This document shows, in pieces, positions 35,137-45,577 of a DNA stretch of 64,000 nt. How positions within the stretch are numbered: position 1 is the stretch's first letter; the number at the start of each line of letters is the position of its first letter. The position numbers and the translations under genes were made by a program. The stretch comes from Rubripirellula lacrimiformis (GTDB lineage Bacteria; Planctomycetota; Planctomycetia; Pirellulales; Pirellulaceae): assembly GCF_007741535.1 (NCBI RefSeq), contig NZ_CP036525.1, forward strand, positions 1,426,001 to 1,490,000. The letters run 5' to 3'. The notes beneath the pieces were generated by a model that made no database searches, had not been told where the DNA came from, and worked only from the letters and a program-made list of their open reading frames with translations.

Positions 35137-37806
35137 ATGACAACCATGACGATCACCCCTACTGAATCCACCGGACTTGATGTCGAAGATTTTCGACGAT
35201 TGGGGGTCCGCCCCAATGAGTTACGGTTGTCGGTGATCCGTCGTGCCGCGGCACGGACCACGCGCGCTCTGGCACGCCAACAACTGCGTCAGCCCAGCCA
35301 ACAGCATTCGATTCAATTAACTCGGGTGGCGGTGTCGGCCTATCGGTTGTTGGACCCGAGGCTGCGTCCCAATGCCTACCAACGCGCTCATGTGGGCCGG
35401 ATCCTGCCGAACACGCTAAGCGGTGCTGGGAAGACCCATTTTCTGGACCAGCCCAGCAGCATCGGCCAGACGACGCAGGCTTTTGATTTGGCGGCTCAAC
35501 AATCTTCGGTGTCCGAAGAGGTCGCGGAATTGGCTTCGCAGTGGTCCTTGGCAGGGAATGATTTCAACGTCACTGCCCTGCCCTCGTCCGTGGATGACAA
35601 GGTTTGGATCAGCAAGGTCGGCGACCACGACTTGCTGCAAACCAGCCCACGGTCCAGGCAAATACGACGGTTGAAGAAGCGGGCTCTGCATCCGTGGGTG
35701 TGGTTCTCTGCGGCGGGTTTAGTGGTCGGAACCGTATTGGGGTTCGTGACGCTGGCGCCCCAGTGGAATCCGGTGTCGTTCCGAATCGAAGAACCGGGGC
35801 CAGCCGCGGTGGTGGATGCCGTTGTGGCGGGCGCCGAAGCGGCGACCGGAGCCCTGCCCGTACCCAGCGTTCCTGCAGTGGCCGGCGTTCCTGCAGTGGC
35901 TGGTGTGCCTGCGGTAGCCAGTGTTCCTGCGGAAGCTGGGGCAAAGGATGCGACCTTGCCAAACGTCGCTGGCGTCATGCCTGGTGTGGGCGGATCGGAT
36001 ACCGGTAGTTCCGCAGGTCTGCTTGCGGATCCGTTTGTCGCAGCGGTCGAAAGAGTGGCTGCCGAACGAGCGGCAGCGGCAACGTCGGTCTCGGGGGCTG
36101 GCGCTACGGGAATGTCGGTGCCACCAACCGCCGATTCATTGTTGCAGTCCGCGGACATGGTTCCCGATTCGCCGCAGGGGGCTGCCGCCATCGAAACGCC
36201 GAGCGCCGTTGGCCCCACAGCTAAAAATACAAAAAGCGTCCCGTCCGTCTTGCCGCCCAAGCCGCCCGTTTTGCAGGCTGTTCCGCCACAGCCGCTGATC
36301 GCCGAAGCCATGCTTCGGCTGGTCGGACTGTATCCAGGTTTGGAAATGGATGTTGTCGGTGGGCCGGATGGTTCGCTGACGCCCGAATTGTGGCAACTGT
36401 CCAAAAAGCTGACCCCCGGTTCGCCCGATCACTGGGTCTGTCTATGGTCGATCGCGCGACTGGAATGGGCGACCAAGTCGCGACGCCAGATCGCGGTGCT
36501 GTTGGAACCGCTAAGCCGATCTTACCGATTTGATGAACTCGATTTTATGGCGGAAACCTTCGACGCATCGCTGCCCGTTTCCGATTTTCAAATGATCGAT
36601 GACCATCGCTGGACCGAAGGTGTCGCGCTTTGCGATGAACTGTTGGTAGGCGAACGGATTCTGCGTGGTGATCAATTGGCCAAGCGGTTGACCGCCTTTG
36701 CCGCCGAAGGCGACAGCGATAGCCGGTTGCAGTTGGCGAAACAGTTGTCGGCGTCGGCCAAACAGATGAGCCGGCTTCGCGAAACGATCCAGCGCAGCCA
36801 GCCAGACCAGACCGCAGACTATCTTGCTGCGATTGGTCGCTACGATGGGCTCTTGCGTCGGCAATGGACCGCCGAATCGATCGCCGGTTTGGTTGAGGCG
36901 TCGGATGTGCGCGTCGCCGCTGCGGCGCGTCGTGAACGCGACTTGATCAAGCCGCCGGCTGGCTTGGGGCGTGACGGTCAAGTCGAATCAGCCGTCAAGG
37001 ATCCGGACGCGATGGTTGACGTCGCCCAGTTGTGGTTTCGTGCTGCCGAGCGTTCGACCGGTCGTGCCGCTGATTCGATGCGAATGCATGCGATCGATTG
37101 GATGCAGGATGCGACGGTGCATAGTTCCGGTCTGCAACAGTTAGAGTGGCGGCGGGCGATCGAAGAACACGTGCTCAGTTTGCCGGTGCATCTGCAGCGG
37201 CGATTTGCCGTCGACCATTCGCAAGATGCCGATTCGTCGATGAAGCCAAGTTCCGGCATAGGGACGAATCCGAGTCTGGGGGATTCGATTGCTGGTGGGA
37301 ATGATGCGGCTGGATCATTAGCGGCTGGCACGAAAGCAAACGGTGCTAATCTGCGTGGTCGGATTCTGTCTGCCGATGGTACCGATCTTGGCGTTCAAGT
37401 CGACTACCAACTTGGGGTAGCGATCACGCCCAACATGATGGCCACTTTGCAGGAACGTTCGGCGGTTCCCGCGGCCGGAGCGACCATTCGATTGGTAGGC
37501 GAGCTGGTCATTGAACGGGACAGCGCGGTCGTTGTTTCGGTTGCCCCAGACTCCGATCAATCGGTGATGGTGGACGGGCAGATGGTGGATGTGGATCCGC
37601 TGGACGGCAAAGCCGAATTGGAACTGTCGCTTGGACGCCACCGAATCCTATGGTCGGTGAATACCGATCGGGTGACACGGCCACAGGCATTGGGCGTTCA
37701 CTACCTGACCGATGGGGGCCGCGTCGCCGTGCAGCCGGCCGACGATGACGGTGCGAAACCTGCAACGACGCGGTTGACGGTTAGCGTCTTGCGCAGCAAC
37801 GGCTAA
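35137..37806 (+). CDS. Large single-pass membrane protein of unknown function
   Basis: An 889-residue protein that I do not recognise. Residues 1-110 are basic and helical (DVEDFRRLGVRPNELRLSVI, LLDPRLRPNAYQRAHVG), probably cytosolic. One transmembrane helix (WVWFSAAGLVVGTVLGFVTL) sits at about residues 187-206. An Ala/Pro/Val-rich linker with four VPAVAG-type repeats follows, then a helical region (about 390-700) with many Leu/Arg heptad-like stretches, and a C-terminal beta-rich domain (about 740-885) with VDYQLGVAITPNMMATLQER and LELSLGRHRILW, resembling a carbohydrate-binding or surface sandwich. The order cytosol, helix, long outside part suggests an envelope protein. It is upstream of the MoxR/VWA pair on the same strand. 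Confidence 0.75.
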   Translation: MTTMTITPTESTGLDVEDFRRLGVRPNELRLSVIRRAAARTTRALARQQLRQPSQQHSIQLTRVAVSAYRLLDPRLRPNAYQRAHVGRILPNTLSGAGKTHFLDQPSSIGQTTQAFDLAAQQSSVSEEVAELASQWSLAGNDFNVTALPSSVDDKVWISKVGDHDLLQTSPRSRQIRRLKKRALHPWVWFSAAGLVVGTVLGFVTLAPQWNPVSFRIEEPGPAAVVDAVVAGAEAATGALPVPSVPAVAGVPAVAGVPAVASVPAEAGAKDATLPNVAGVMPGVGGSDTGSSAGLLADPFVAAVERVAAERAAAATSVSGAGATGMSVPPTADSLLQSADMVPDSPQGAAAIETPSAVGPTAKNTKSVPSVLPPKPPVLQAVPPQPLIAEAMLRLVGLYPGLEMDVVGGPDGSLTPELWQLSKKLTPGSPDHWVCLWSIARLEWATKSRRQIAVLLEPLSRSYRFDELDFMAETFDASLPVSDFQMIDDHRWTEGVALCDELLVGERILRGDQLAKRLTAFAAEGDSDSRLQLAKQLSASAKQMSRLRETIQRSQPDQTADYLAAIGRYDGLLRRQWTAESIAGLVEASDVRVAAAARRERDLIKPPAGLGRDGQVESAVKDPDAMVDVAQLWFRAAERSTGRAADSMRMHAIDWMQDATVHSSGLQQLEWRRAIEEHVLSLPVHLQRRFAVDHSQDADSSMKPSSGIGTNPSLGDSIAGGNDAAGSLAAGTKANGANLRGRILSADGTDLGVQVDYQLGVAITPNMMATLQERSAVPAAGATIRLVGELVIERDSAVVVSVAPDSDQSVMVDGQMVDVDPLDGKAELELSLGRHRILWSVNTDRVTRPQALGVHYLTDGGRVAVQPADDDGAKPATTRLTVSVLRSNG
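35869..35940 (+). repeat. 18-bp tandem repeat encoding VPAVAG
   Basis: Four 18-base units encode VPAVAG, VPAVAG, VPAVAS and VPAEAG from residue 245 of the 889-residue membrane protein, just outside its transmembrane helix. The units differ at a few positions, mostly synonymous. They extend a flexible Ala/Pro linker. Confidence 0.9.
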
Positions 37807-37974
37807 AGGAAACCTTTGGGGTTTGCTTGTTCCGCTATTCTTTTTTTGGCCCTCGCTGCGCGGGGCAGCAATGGCTCGACAGGGCACCTATCGTACAAGG
37901 GTGTCTGCTGGGATGGGCACCGCCCTACAATCAGTCAACGTGGTTTCGGAAACTCAACTTAGGATAGATGCGGT

Positions 37975-39399
37975 ATGAACGCCATCATGGCTCCCCCCCA
38001 AGCAACCACACTCGCAGAACTGCTCGAAAGCGGCTGGGAATCCAAGTCGGTCAAGCAAGAGATCCGTGACAACTTCACTCGCATGTTGGCCGCTGGCGAA
38101 GAACTGTTTCCCGGAATGATCGGCTATGAAGACACGGTCATCCCCGAAATCAATCTGGCGTTGTTGGCCGGCCACGACATGCTGTTCCTGGGCGAGAAGG
38201 GGCAAGGCAAGAGCCGCATGATGAGGATGTTGACGCGGTTCTTGGATCCCTGGATTCCGTACATCGACCATCCGGATTTGCCGATTCACGAGGACCCGAC
38301 GAAGCCAATCACTTCGAGGGGCAAACGTTTGATCGCCGAACTGGATCCATCAGACATCAAGATCGCTTGGTGGAACCGCGACCAACGTTATGCCGAACGT
38401 CTTAGCCCCGGAACCAAGTTCGCAGATATCATTGGCGAGATCGATCCGGCGAAGCTGACGGGCGGTGTCAGTATGAGTGCGGAAGAGGCTTTGTCGTTCG
38501 GGTTGATCCCGCGAATGCATCGCGGCATCTTTGCGATGAACGAGCTGCCCGAACTGGATGAATTGGTTCAGGTGGGGTTGTTCAATATTTTGGAGGAACG
38601 CGACGTCCAGATCCGCGGCTATCCAATCCAATTTGATATCGACGTCGTGATCTTATTCTCGGCCAACCCTTCGACCTACAACCGCAGCGGCAAGGTGATC
38701 CCGCAATTGAAAGACCGTATCGGCACGATCGTGCAGACGCACTATCCAGCCGAACGGGACCAAGGGATCGAAATCCTGCAGCAAGAGGTCGGGCAACAGC
38801 TTGACGGCGACTATCCGGTGTCGGTGCCTTACTTCATGTACCAAGTGGTCGAAGAGATCACCAACCAGGCACGCAAAAGTAAGTACATCGATCAGGCTTC
38901 GGGTGTGTCCGCTCGGTTTTCCCTGGCGAACTTTCGCACCATCGTTGCATCAGCTCGTCAGCGTGGAATTGTCCACAACGAAAAACCGGCAGTGCCACGC
39001 ATCAGCGATCTTGGGCATCTGTATGCCAGTTCGCTGGGCAAGTTGGAATTGGATTTGATGGGGACGCATCAGATGAGCGAACGGCAGGTGCTGGACGCCG
39101 TCGTTGCCGAAGCAATTCGAGTCGTCTTTGGCGAGTACGTCGAAGAGCACGGGTTGGCGGACATCGCTGAAATCTTTCGTGGCGGTGTCCGTATCGAAGT
39201 CGGTGACATGTTGCCCAGCAGCGACTATGCCCAGCGGCTGAAAAGTGTTCCGCCGGCTTGGGACAAGGCGTTCGAAGTGAACGCGGGCGAGAACGAGGCT
39301 GTGCGGGCAGCCTGTGTCGAATTTGTGTTGGCTGGTTTGTATAGCTTGGACAAAATCAGTCGCAGCCAGCGGCATGGCAAAATCCAGTACGACGTCTGA
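37975..39399 (+). CDS. MoxR/magnesium-chelatase-type AAA+ ATPase
   Basis: A 474-residue AAA+ protein. Walker A is GEKGQGKS at residues 73-80. The Walker B-equivalent strand reads [20 protein letters not shown], with Asn in place of the first acidic residue before Glu; this is common in this subfamily. Sensor 1 is [20 protein letters not shown]. The lid domain follows, with [18 protein letters not shown] in the C-terminal half. Such ATPases work as chaperones that remodel or insert cofactors with a VWA protein, and exactly such a protein is encoded 168 bases downstream. The start at 37975 is followed by a second ATG four codons later, which is also possible. Confidence 0.87.
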   Translation: MNAIMAPPQATTLAELLESGWESKSVKQEIRDNFTRMLAAGEELFPGMIGYEDTVIPEINLALLAGHDMLFLGEKGQGKSRMMRMLTRFLDPWIPYIDHPDLPIHEDPTKPITSRGKRLIAELDPSDIKIAWWNRDQRYAERLSPGTKFADIIGEIDPAKLTGGVSMSAEEALSFGLIPRMHRGIFAMNELPELDELVQVGLFNILEERDVQIRGYPIQFDIDVVILFSANPSTYNRSGKVIPQLKDRIGTIVQTHYPAERDQGIEILQQEVGQQLDGDYPVSVPYFMYQVVEEITNQARKSKYIDQASGVSARFSLANFRTIVASARQRGIVHNEKPAVPRISDLGHLYASSLGKLELDLMGTHQMSERQVLDAVVAEAIRVVFGEYVEEHGLADIAEIFRGGVRIEVGDMLPSSDYAQRLKSVPPAWDKAFEVNAGENEAVRAACVEFVLAGLYSLDKISRSQRHGKIQYDV

Positions 39400-39567
39400 T
39401 CCGGTTCGACGTTTCGCGTTGTCCGCCGTTCCCCGTCAATCGCACCGTTCCAAACACCCCGTTCCAAATCACACCGATCGGCTGTTCCCGATTCACCGTC
39501 GCCTACCCGCATCCGCGGCCACAGGCGGCTCGGTGGCCGCAGCCGCAACCTCCTGTCAGGTCATCTC

Positions 39568-41271
39568 ATGAAGTCTCGTGTCGGTGGTGTCATCCATGCG
39601 TACCAAAAGTACGATCCGGTATCGTTCCCGTCACCGACCAGCGAGCCGCCGGATCTGGTTTCGCCGGCGTTCGAACAGGCCATGATGTATGGGAACTATC
39701 GTGAACTGACACCCGAGGAACTAGCCAGGGCTGTTCGTTTGGACCCCAGCCAGATTGCTGGCTTGGGCCCAAGTTTGGATCAACTGCGAGCGATGTTGGA
39801 AGAACGTCGTCGCAAAATATTGGAAACCTACGAGGCTCGGACGGTCCAAAAGAAGGCGCGGCGGGCGTTCCTGAAATCAACCAAGAATGTGCGCGTGCCC
39901 AAGACGCAGGAAAAGGCATTTCGGCAAGCGATCAACTACGAACAGCCCTACATCATCGAACAGATCTGGTACCGCGCCGATGGTGAAAATCCATCCTTGG
40001 CCAACGACCTGATGAACATCTCGGCTCGGATGAGCGACAAGCACCATCTGGAAGAATTGGAATCGAATTACGATTTCACAGGGAACGAGTCGATGTCGAT
40101 TCCCAAGGCGCTGCAGATCAAGGAAGAACTGGAAAAGATCGACGAACTGTTGCGGCAGCTTCAGCAGGCAGCCAAGGACGCACAAATTGGCATCATCGAT
40201 CTAGAGATGTTGTCCGAGTTTGCTGATAAAGGCGACATGCAGAAGTTGGAAGAGATGCAGCAGCAACTCGAAAACATGATGCGCGAACAAGCCGAGCGTC
40301 AGGGGTTGGAAAAGAATCCGGACGGCAGCGGAACATTTCGGCTGACACCACAGGCTTATAAGATTTTTCAGGGACGCCTGTTGCAGCGAATCTTTAGCGA
40401 ACTGGCTCCGTCGCGAACCGGGCGTCACCAAGGGGACGTCGTGGGCGAAGGTGCCGTCGAACTACAGCAGACCAAGCCCTACGAATTCGGTGACAGTGTC
40501 GCCAACATCGACCTGCCGCAGACCGTCATCAATGCGCTGCTGCGTCAAGGCGACGAACGTCCGATCCGTTTGCGCAGCGATGATATCGAAGTCCACAAGA
40601 CTCGCAATCATCCCAAGTGCGCGACCGCCGTCATCATGGATATGAGCGGTTCGATGCGTTACGAAGGGCAATACATCAACGTCAAGCGAATGGCACTTGC
40701 GCTGCAAGGGTTGATCGCGACGGAGTATCCCGGTGACTTTCTGAAGTTCATCGAAATGTTTACGTTCGCGAAACTTCGAACGCCCGGCGAAATCATCGAA
40801 CTGATGCCCAAACCGGTGACGATCCATGATCCCATTGTCCAGCTTCGCGCCGACATGAGCGATCCTGATATCGGTGAATCCATGGTGCATCCGCACTTCA
40901 CCAATATCCAGCACGCTTTGCAGTTGGCTCGCCGTAACCTTGCCACCTGCGATACGCCCAATCGCCAGATCGTTCTGATCACCGATGGGTTGCCGACGGC
41001 GCACTTCGAAGAAGAACAGCTTTATATGCTGTACCCACCACATCCTCGCACCGAAGAAGCGACAATGCGAGAGGCAGCGATGTGCAACAAAGAGGGGATC
41101 ACCATCAATATATTTTTGATTCCCAGTTGGTCGCAAAGTCAGGAAGACGTCCAGTTTGCCCAGCGTATGGCCCAGTCGACCAACGGCCGCGTCTTCTTTA
41201 CCAGCGGCAATGACCTGGATCGATTTGTGCTGTGGGATTACGTCCAGAACCGACGAGAGATCATCGGCTAG
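39568..41271 (+). CDS. VWA domain protein, partner of MoxR-type ATPase
   Basis: A 567-residue protein with a C-terminal von Willebrand factor A domain from about residue 350. The metal-ion-dependent adhesion site DMSGS occupies residues 358-362, and TDGLPTAH contributes the later acidic ligand. The N-terminal half is helical and charged with a coiled-coil stretch (LEEMQQQLENMMREQAERQ). Together with the upstream ATPase it forms the standard MoxR-VWA two-component chaperone, analogous to ChlI-ChlD. The client is unknown. No signal peptide, so it acts in the cytosol. Confidence 0.88.
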   Translation: MKSRVGGVIHAYQKYDPVSFPSPTSEPPDLVSPAFEQAMMYGNYRELTPEELARAVRLDPSQIAGLGPSLDQLRAMLEERRRKILETYEARTVQKKARRAFLKSTKNVRVPKTQEKAFRQAINYEQPYIIEQIWYRADGENPSLANDLMNISARMSDKHHLEELESNYDFTGNESMSIPKALQIKEELEKIDELLRQLQQAAKDAQIGIIDLEMLSEFADKGDMQKLEEMQQQLENMMREQAERQGLEKNPDGSGTFRLTPQAYKIFQGRLLQRIFSELAPSRTGRHQGDVVGEGAVELQQTKPYEFGDSVANIDLPQTVINALLRQGDERPIRLRSDDIEVHKTRNHPKCATAVIMDMSGSMRYEGQYINVKRMALALQGLIATEYPGDFLKFIEMFTFAKLRTPGEIIELMPKPVTIHDPIVQLRADMSDPDIGESMVHPHFTNIQHALQLARRNLATCDTPNRQIVLITDGLPTAHFEEEQLYMLYPPHPRTEEATMREAAMCNKEGITINIFLIPSWSQSQEDVQFAQRMAQSTNGRVFFTSGNDLDRFVLWDYVQNRREIIG

Positions 41272-41551
41272 CGGCCCTCGGAGCAATGCGTGGCGGACTT
41301 TGGAATGGGGTTCGCCAGTTTTCGTTCACGTGCAAGGATGTCTGCCGAAATCCACGACGTCCGTTCTTGTTCCAGCGACCCAGAGGCGAGTGGGCGTCAA
41401 GCGATCCGCACGATCGCTACAAGCCGCAGGGTTGGGAAGGTCTCCGCGATGTCAGCGCCGTGTTTGCACGCGTCGCGACCGGATCACGTTCGGCTATGAG
41501 CTAGTTTTGCGAAATGGAAGTCTGTGGTTCAATTTTGCTTACGAGTTCACT

Positions 41552-42046
41552 ATGTCTAGTTTGCGTGTGGTTGCGGTCTGTGTGTTTGGAATGGGTGTCC
41601 TGTACAGCAGCGGGTTCAATCCCTTTGGTGAAACTGCGGTTGTCGAGCCCGCGAAAACCTTCCAGCAGGATCTGGCCGAAGTGTGCGAGGGGTTGCCGCG
41701 ATCGGTGTCACCGGGCACGCAGTTGCAAGAGATCAACTTGGTCAACGATCAACGTCTGGAGATGCGTTACGTGATGGACGATGACGCGGTGGTGGCGTTC
41801 AAGAATTCGAACGGCCAGAAAGCCAGAGATTGCGTTGAAAGCTTCGTTGATTCCGACCCGCTTAACGAGCTTGCGACGACCGAAGGCATCGAAGTCGAAC
41901 ACATTTTTGTCGATCAATCGGGCAGCCTATTGCTGGCGATGAAGTCCAGTGGCGGTCACGATGGCCTGAACCTTCCCGCCCAAGTAACGACTCAAAAAAC
42001 GCTGGAAACCCCCACCGGTTTGCAAGCCAACCCGTTCATCAAGTAG
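41552..42046 (+). CDS. Small exported protein of unknown function
   Basis: A 164-residue protein starting at the ATG at 41552, where a signal-like N-terminus begins (SLRVVAVCVFGMGVLYSSG). The open frame extends leftward to 41156 inside the VWA gene, but that extension has no credible content. The mature part has a small mixed alpha/beta character (LQEINLVNDQRLEMRYVMDD, VEHIFVDQSGSLLLAMKSS) without a motif I know. It lies 280 bases after the VWA gene; that gap holds no recognisable gene. No clear ribosome-binding site is visible. Confidence 0.55.
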   Translation: MSSLRVVAVCVFGMGVLYSSGFNPFGETAVVEPAKTFQQDLAEVCEGLPRSVSPGTQLQEINLVNDQRLEMRYVMDDDAVVAFKNSNGQKARDCVESFVDSDPLNELATTEGIEVEHIFVDQSGSLLLAMKSSGGHDGLNLPAQVTTQKTLETPTGLQANPFIK

Positions 42047-42198
42047 CGGCGCCCCAAGACACATGCTGGTTACGGGAAGCGAGGGGGGGGGCAAGCCGTG
42101 CGAGGCTACGTGCATTCGGCGACTGCCTGGAAAGGCCGTCCTGCTTAAGATTGTCGTTGCCCTGCAGACATCTTGTCGCCATGCACACTGAGCCGCCG

Positions 42199-43323
42199 CT
42201 AACGCGTGATCGTCAGCAAGTCGTCTTCGAGTAGGTGGCAGTACGCGTCGTAGCGACGGGCATCGATGCGGCCATCGGCGACTGCGTCTTTGACGGCACA
42301 GTCGTCCTCGCTGAGGTGCAGGCAGTTGGGGTACCGGCAGGCGCTGACATAGGGGCGTACATCTGGCATCAGCCCTGCGACTTCGCCGGCGGAGATGTCC
42401 CAGAGTTGAAATTGGCGGATCCCCGGCGTGTCAAAGACCGCGCCGCCACCGGCTAGTGGGATCAACTGGGATGATGTGGTGGTATGGCGTCCTTTGTCGT
42501 TGTCGGTGCTGACGCGGCCGATCGCCAATCCCAGTCCGGGCTGGACGACATTCAGGAGGCTGCTCTTGCCGACGCCGCTTTGGCCTGCCAACGCAGTTTG
42601 TTTGCCGTGCAGAAGTTCACGCAGATAGTCGACGCCCATTCCCGATTCAGCGGACGTCATCAGGACTCGGTAACCCAATGCGGCATATGCACCGATGATC
42701 GGCTGCAGAGGCGCCGTATCAACCAAGTCGACTTTGTTGATCACGATCACCGGTTCGACATCGCACTGTTTTGCGGTCAACAGGAAGCGGTCGATCAAGA
42801 CCGGTTTCAGCCCTGGTTGCGCGGCACTCGCGATGATCAACAAGTAGTCGATGTTGGCGACGATGACGTGTTGTTGTCCGCGACTGGTCCGGCAAATGAT
42901 CCCGTGTCGATCACCGACGCGTTCGATCATGCCATCCTGAGGCGACTGAGCGCGAAACCAGACATGGTCGCCGGCGACCACGGCCGATCGGCCATCGATG
43001 CTAAGCGACTTCAGAACTTGGCGGATCGCACATTCGTACATCGTGCCATCATCGGTCATCACCTTGCTTTTCAGACCATGGGCACTGATCACGCGGCCGG
43101 TCATCAGTTCCGCTTCGGCAATCGCGGCGTCTGCTTCGCTTTCGGCGATCACCGTTCGTTTGCGAGTCAGGTCTCCCTTGCCGCTGACTCGCTCGCCATG
43201 CGATAGATCGGCCAGTTCTTTCCCGCCGGCAAAGTCCCGAGTCAGATCGCCTTGGCGAACACGACCTTGGTGGTGTTTGCGAAAGTCGGTGCGCTGCTTC
43301 GAGCTTTTCTTTTTCTTTGCCAT
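42199..43323 (-). CDS. rsgA: Ribosome small subunit-dependent GTPase RsgA
   Basis: Circularly permuted GTPase of 374 residues that tests maturation of the 30S subunit. The G motifs occur in permuted order: G4 INKVDLVD, then G1 [12 protein letters not shown], then G3 DTPGIRQF. An OB-fold precedes them ([21 protein letters not shown]). The C-terminal zinc knuckle has [16 protein letters not shown] with the spaced Cys/His ligands. The N-terminal 60 residues are unusually basic ([19 protein letters not shown]), an extension beyond the E. coli core that could help rRNA binding. It follows ftsH on the minus strand after only 12 bases and is probably co-transcribed with it. Confidence 0.95.
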   Translation of the reverse strand: MAKKKKSSKQRTDFRKHHQGRVRQGDLTRDFAGGKELADLSHGERVSGKGDLTRKRTVIAESEADAAIAEAELMTGRVISAHGLKSKVMTDDGTMYECAIRQVLKSLSIDGRSAVVAGDHVWFRAQSPQDGMIERVGDRHGIICRTSRGQQHVIVANIDYLLIIASAAQPGLKPVLIDRFLLTAKQCDVEPVIVINKVDLVDTAPLQPIIGAYAALGYRVLMTSAESGMGVDYLRELLHGKQTALAGQSGVGKSSLLNVVQPGLGLAIGRVSTDNDKGRHTTTSSQLIPLAGGGAVFDTPGIRQFQLWDISAGEVAGLMPDVRPYVSACRYPNCLHLSEDDCAVKDAVADGRIDARRYDAYCHLLEDDLLTITR

Positions 43324-43335
43324 GCGGAAAGGGGC

Positions 43336-45456
43336 CTACTGAACGGCCGGTCCGGGGCTGTGTTCGGCGGCACTTTCGGGGGCCATCGTTTGTGCCACCC
43401 CGTCGGTTTTCCGCGTTCGCACTTGGATCGATTCACCGATCAGTTCGGTCAATTCGGCTTCGCCGAGTTCTTCGTGTTCCAGCAGCGCCCGAGTGATCTT
43501 TTCCAGTTCGGCGCGGTGTTCACGTAGCAACTGCTCGGCTTTCTGGTCCGCTTCCATCAGGAGGCGAGCGACTTCTTCGTCGACCAATTCTTGCGTATGT
43601 TCGCTGAACTGACGGGTTTGGTGGATTTCGCGTCCCAAGAATGGATCTTCATCGCTGGTCTTGTAGCTGACCGGTCCGATCTTGGCGCTCATGCCCCAGT
43701 GCGTGACCATCCGGCGGGCGATGCTGGTCGCGCGTTCGAGATCGTTTTCGGCACCCACACAGGTCTCGTTGTAGATGATTTTCTCTGCTGCGCGGCCGCC
43801 CAGCAACACGATCAACTGGTGATCGAGTTCGCGTTTGCTGATGCTAAGACGGTCTTCGTTGGGAACGTACTGGGTCACACCCAGTGCTCGACCACGCGGG
43901 ATGATCGTGACCTTGTGCACCACGTTGGCGCCGTCCAGATGCCAGGCTGTCAGGGTGTGGCCGGCTTCGTGATAAGCGGTCTTTTCCTTCTCGCTATCCA
44001 GCAGCACTTCTTCCCGTTTGGCACCCATCAGGATTTTGTCGCGGGCGTTGTCAAAGTCCGCCATGTCGACCACTTTTTTGTCGTGGCGGGCGGCCCAAAG
44101 GGCAGCTTCGTTGACCATGTTGCGGATGTCCGCGCCGGTCAGGCCCACCGTGCCAGCAGCCAAGCGATGCAAATCGACATCGTCGGCTAGCGGAACATCA
44201 CGGACGTGGACCTTAAAGATTTCTTCGCGGCCCTTCATCGTGGGACGCCCGACAGTGATGTGTCGGTCAAATCGGCCGGGACGCAGCAATGCAGGGTCCA
44301 GCACGTCGGGTCGGTTGGTGGCGGCAATGACAATCACAGCCTGGGTGCCACCGAAGCCGTCCATCTCGCCTAGGATCTGGTTCAGCGTTTGTTCGCGTTC
44401 GTCATGTCCGCCACCCAAGCCAGCGCCACGTTGACGACCGACCGCATCGATTTCGTCGATGAAGATGATCGCCGGGCTGTTTTCTTTGGCCGTCTTGAAG
44501 AGGTCCCGCACACGGCTGGCCCCCACACCGACGAACATTTGGATGAATTCGCTACCGTTGACGCTGTAGAACGGGACACCGGCTTCGCCCGCCACGGCGC
44601 GTGCCAGCAAGGTTTTGCCGGTACCGGGAGGCCCGTTTAGCAGCACTCCTTTGGGCACCCGGCCGCCTAGTTTTTGGAACTTTTCAGGGGTCTTTAGGAA
44701 GTCCACGATTTCTTGCAGGTCGGCTTTCACGCCGTCCAACCCGGCCACCTCTTTGAACGTGACCATTTTGTCACTGGCTTCGAAGCGTTTCGCCGGACTC
44801 TTGCTGAATCCCGATAGAAAGCCACCGCCCATCATGTCGCTGCGACCACGCCGCAGCATCATGAACAGGAAGAACAGCACGCCCAAAGGCAACCCAACCA
44901 TCAACAGGAAGTAGACGATCTGTTCGGTGTTGTCTTTGGATAGGTACCCGTATTCGACGTTGGCTTTTTCAAGTTGGTCCTGCAACTGGACCACCCAACC
45001 GGCGTCGGTCGAACGGTTGAAAGCGAACTTCTCTAGGTACTTCTCTGGTTCGCCGTCTTCGTCCTTGCGAATCTCTTTTTCCCCGTCCACTTCGACCGCA
45101 GGTGCTTCGGGGCGGATCTTGAAGGTCCCGTAGACCTGGTTTTCGCCAATGCGAATGTTTTCGACGTTGTCTTTGGCCAATTGCGTTTGGAAAAAGCTGG
45201 CCGAAACCAAGGACCGCTCTTCTTCGCGGTTGTAGAACAGCATCACCACCAATGCGGCCAGGATCAGCGCGATCAGCAGCGAATTGTTTCCACGGCGATT
45301 CTGCTGGGGATCCTGGTTGGCGTTATCGCGGCCCGAGTTGTCTGGGCCCGAACTTGGTTTGCCCGAATCAGGTCGGCCAGAGTTTGGTCGGCCAGAGTTT
45401 GGTCGGTCGGGGGTCGGCCGATTGGGGGCGCCATTGTCGTCTGACTTCTTGTCCAT
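43336..45456 (-). CDS. ftsH: ATP-dependent zinc metalloprotease FtsH
   Basis: Membrane-bound AAA+ protease of 706 residues that degrades membrane and regulatory proteins. Two helices ([18 protein letters not shown], near residue 60; [20 protein letters not shown], near 180) flank a periplasmic domain. Then come Walker A GPPGTGKT (about residue 278), Walker [10 protein letters not shown], the second region of homology with [20 protein letters not shown], and the zinc site HEAGH near residue 497. Before the first helix is a Pro/Ser/Gly/Asn-rich cytosolic leader built of RPNSG-like units, unlike the short leader of E. coli FtsH. It is downstream of recQ by 121 bases and overlaps no other gene. 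Confidence 0.96.
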   Translation of the reverse strand: MDKKSDDNGAPNRPTPDRPNSGRPNSGRPDSGKPSSGPDNSGRDNANQDPQQNRRGNNSLLIALILAALVVMLFYNREEERSLVSASFFQTQLAKDNVENIRIGENQVYGTFKIRPEAPAVEVDGEKEIRKDEDGEPEKYLEKFAFNRSTDAGWVVQLQDQLEKANVEYGYLSKDNTEQIVYFLLMVGLPLGVLFFLFMMLRRGRSDMMGGGFLSGFSKSPAKRFEASDKMVTFKEVAGLDGVKADLQEIVDFLKTPEKFQKLGGRVPKGVLLNGPPGTGKTLLARAVAGEAGVPFYSVNGSEFIQMFVGVGASRVRDLFKTAKENSPAIIFIDEIDAVGRQRGAGLGGGHDEREQTLNQILGEMDGFGGTQAVIVIAATNRPDVLDPALLRPGRFDRHITVGRPTMKGREEIFKVHVRDVPLADDVDLHRLAAGTVGLTGADIRNMVNEAALWAARHDKKVVDMADFDNARDKILMGAKREEVLLDSEKEKTAYHEAGHTLTAWHLDGANVVHKVTIIPRGRALGVTQYVPNEDRLSISKRELDHQLIVLLGGRAAEKIIYNETCVGAENDLERATSIARRMVTHWGMSAKIGPVSYKTSDEDPFLGREIHQTRQFSEHTQELVDEEVARLLMEADQKAEQLLREHRAELEKITRALLEHEELGEAELTELIGESIQVRTRKTDGVAQTMAPESAAEHSPGPAVQ

Positions 45457-45577
45457 TACTTGCCTTCGGGCCTGCTCTGTTTATTCGATATCGAGTGGAG
45501 ACCCGATATTATTCACGTGCGAAAAGACTACTCAAACTGAGGTTCGCCCCAATTGTAGTGGTTCGTGTCAAAAGTGA

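Noticed and set aside
37806-37860. Intrinsic terminator after the 889-residue protein gene
   Set aside because: A five-pair AAACC/GGTTT stem is too weak and the seven-T run is about 20 bases beyond it.
41156-41551. N-terminal extension of the small exported protein
   Set aside because: It overlaps the VWA gene in another frame and would bury the signal peptide that starts at 41552.
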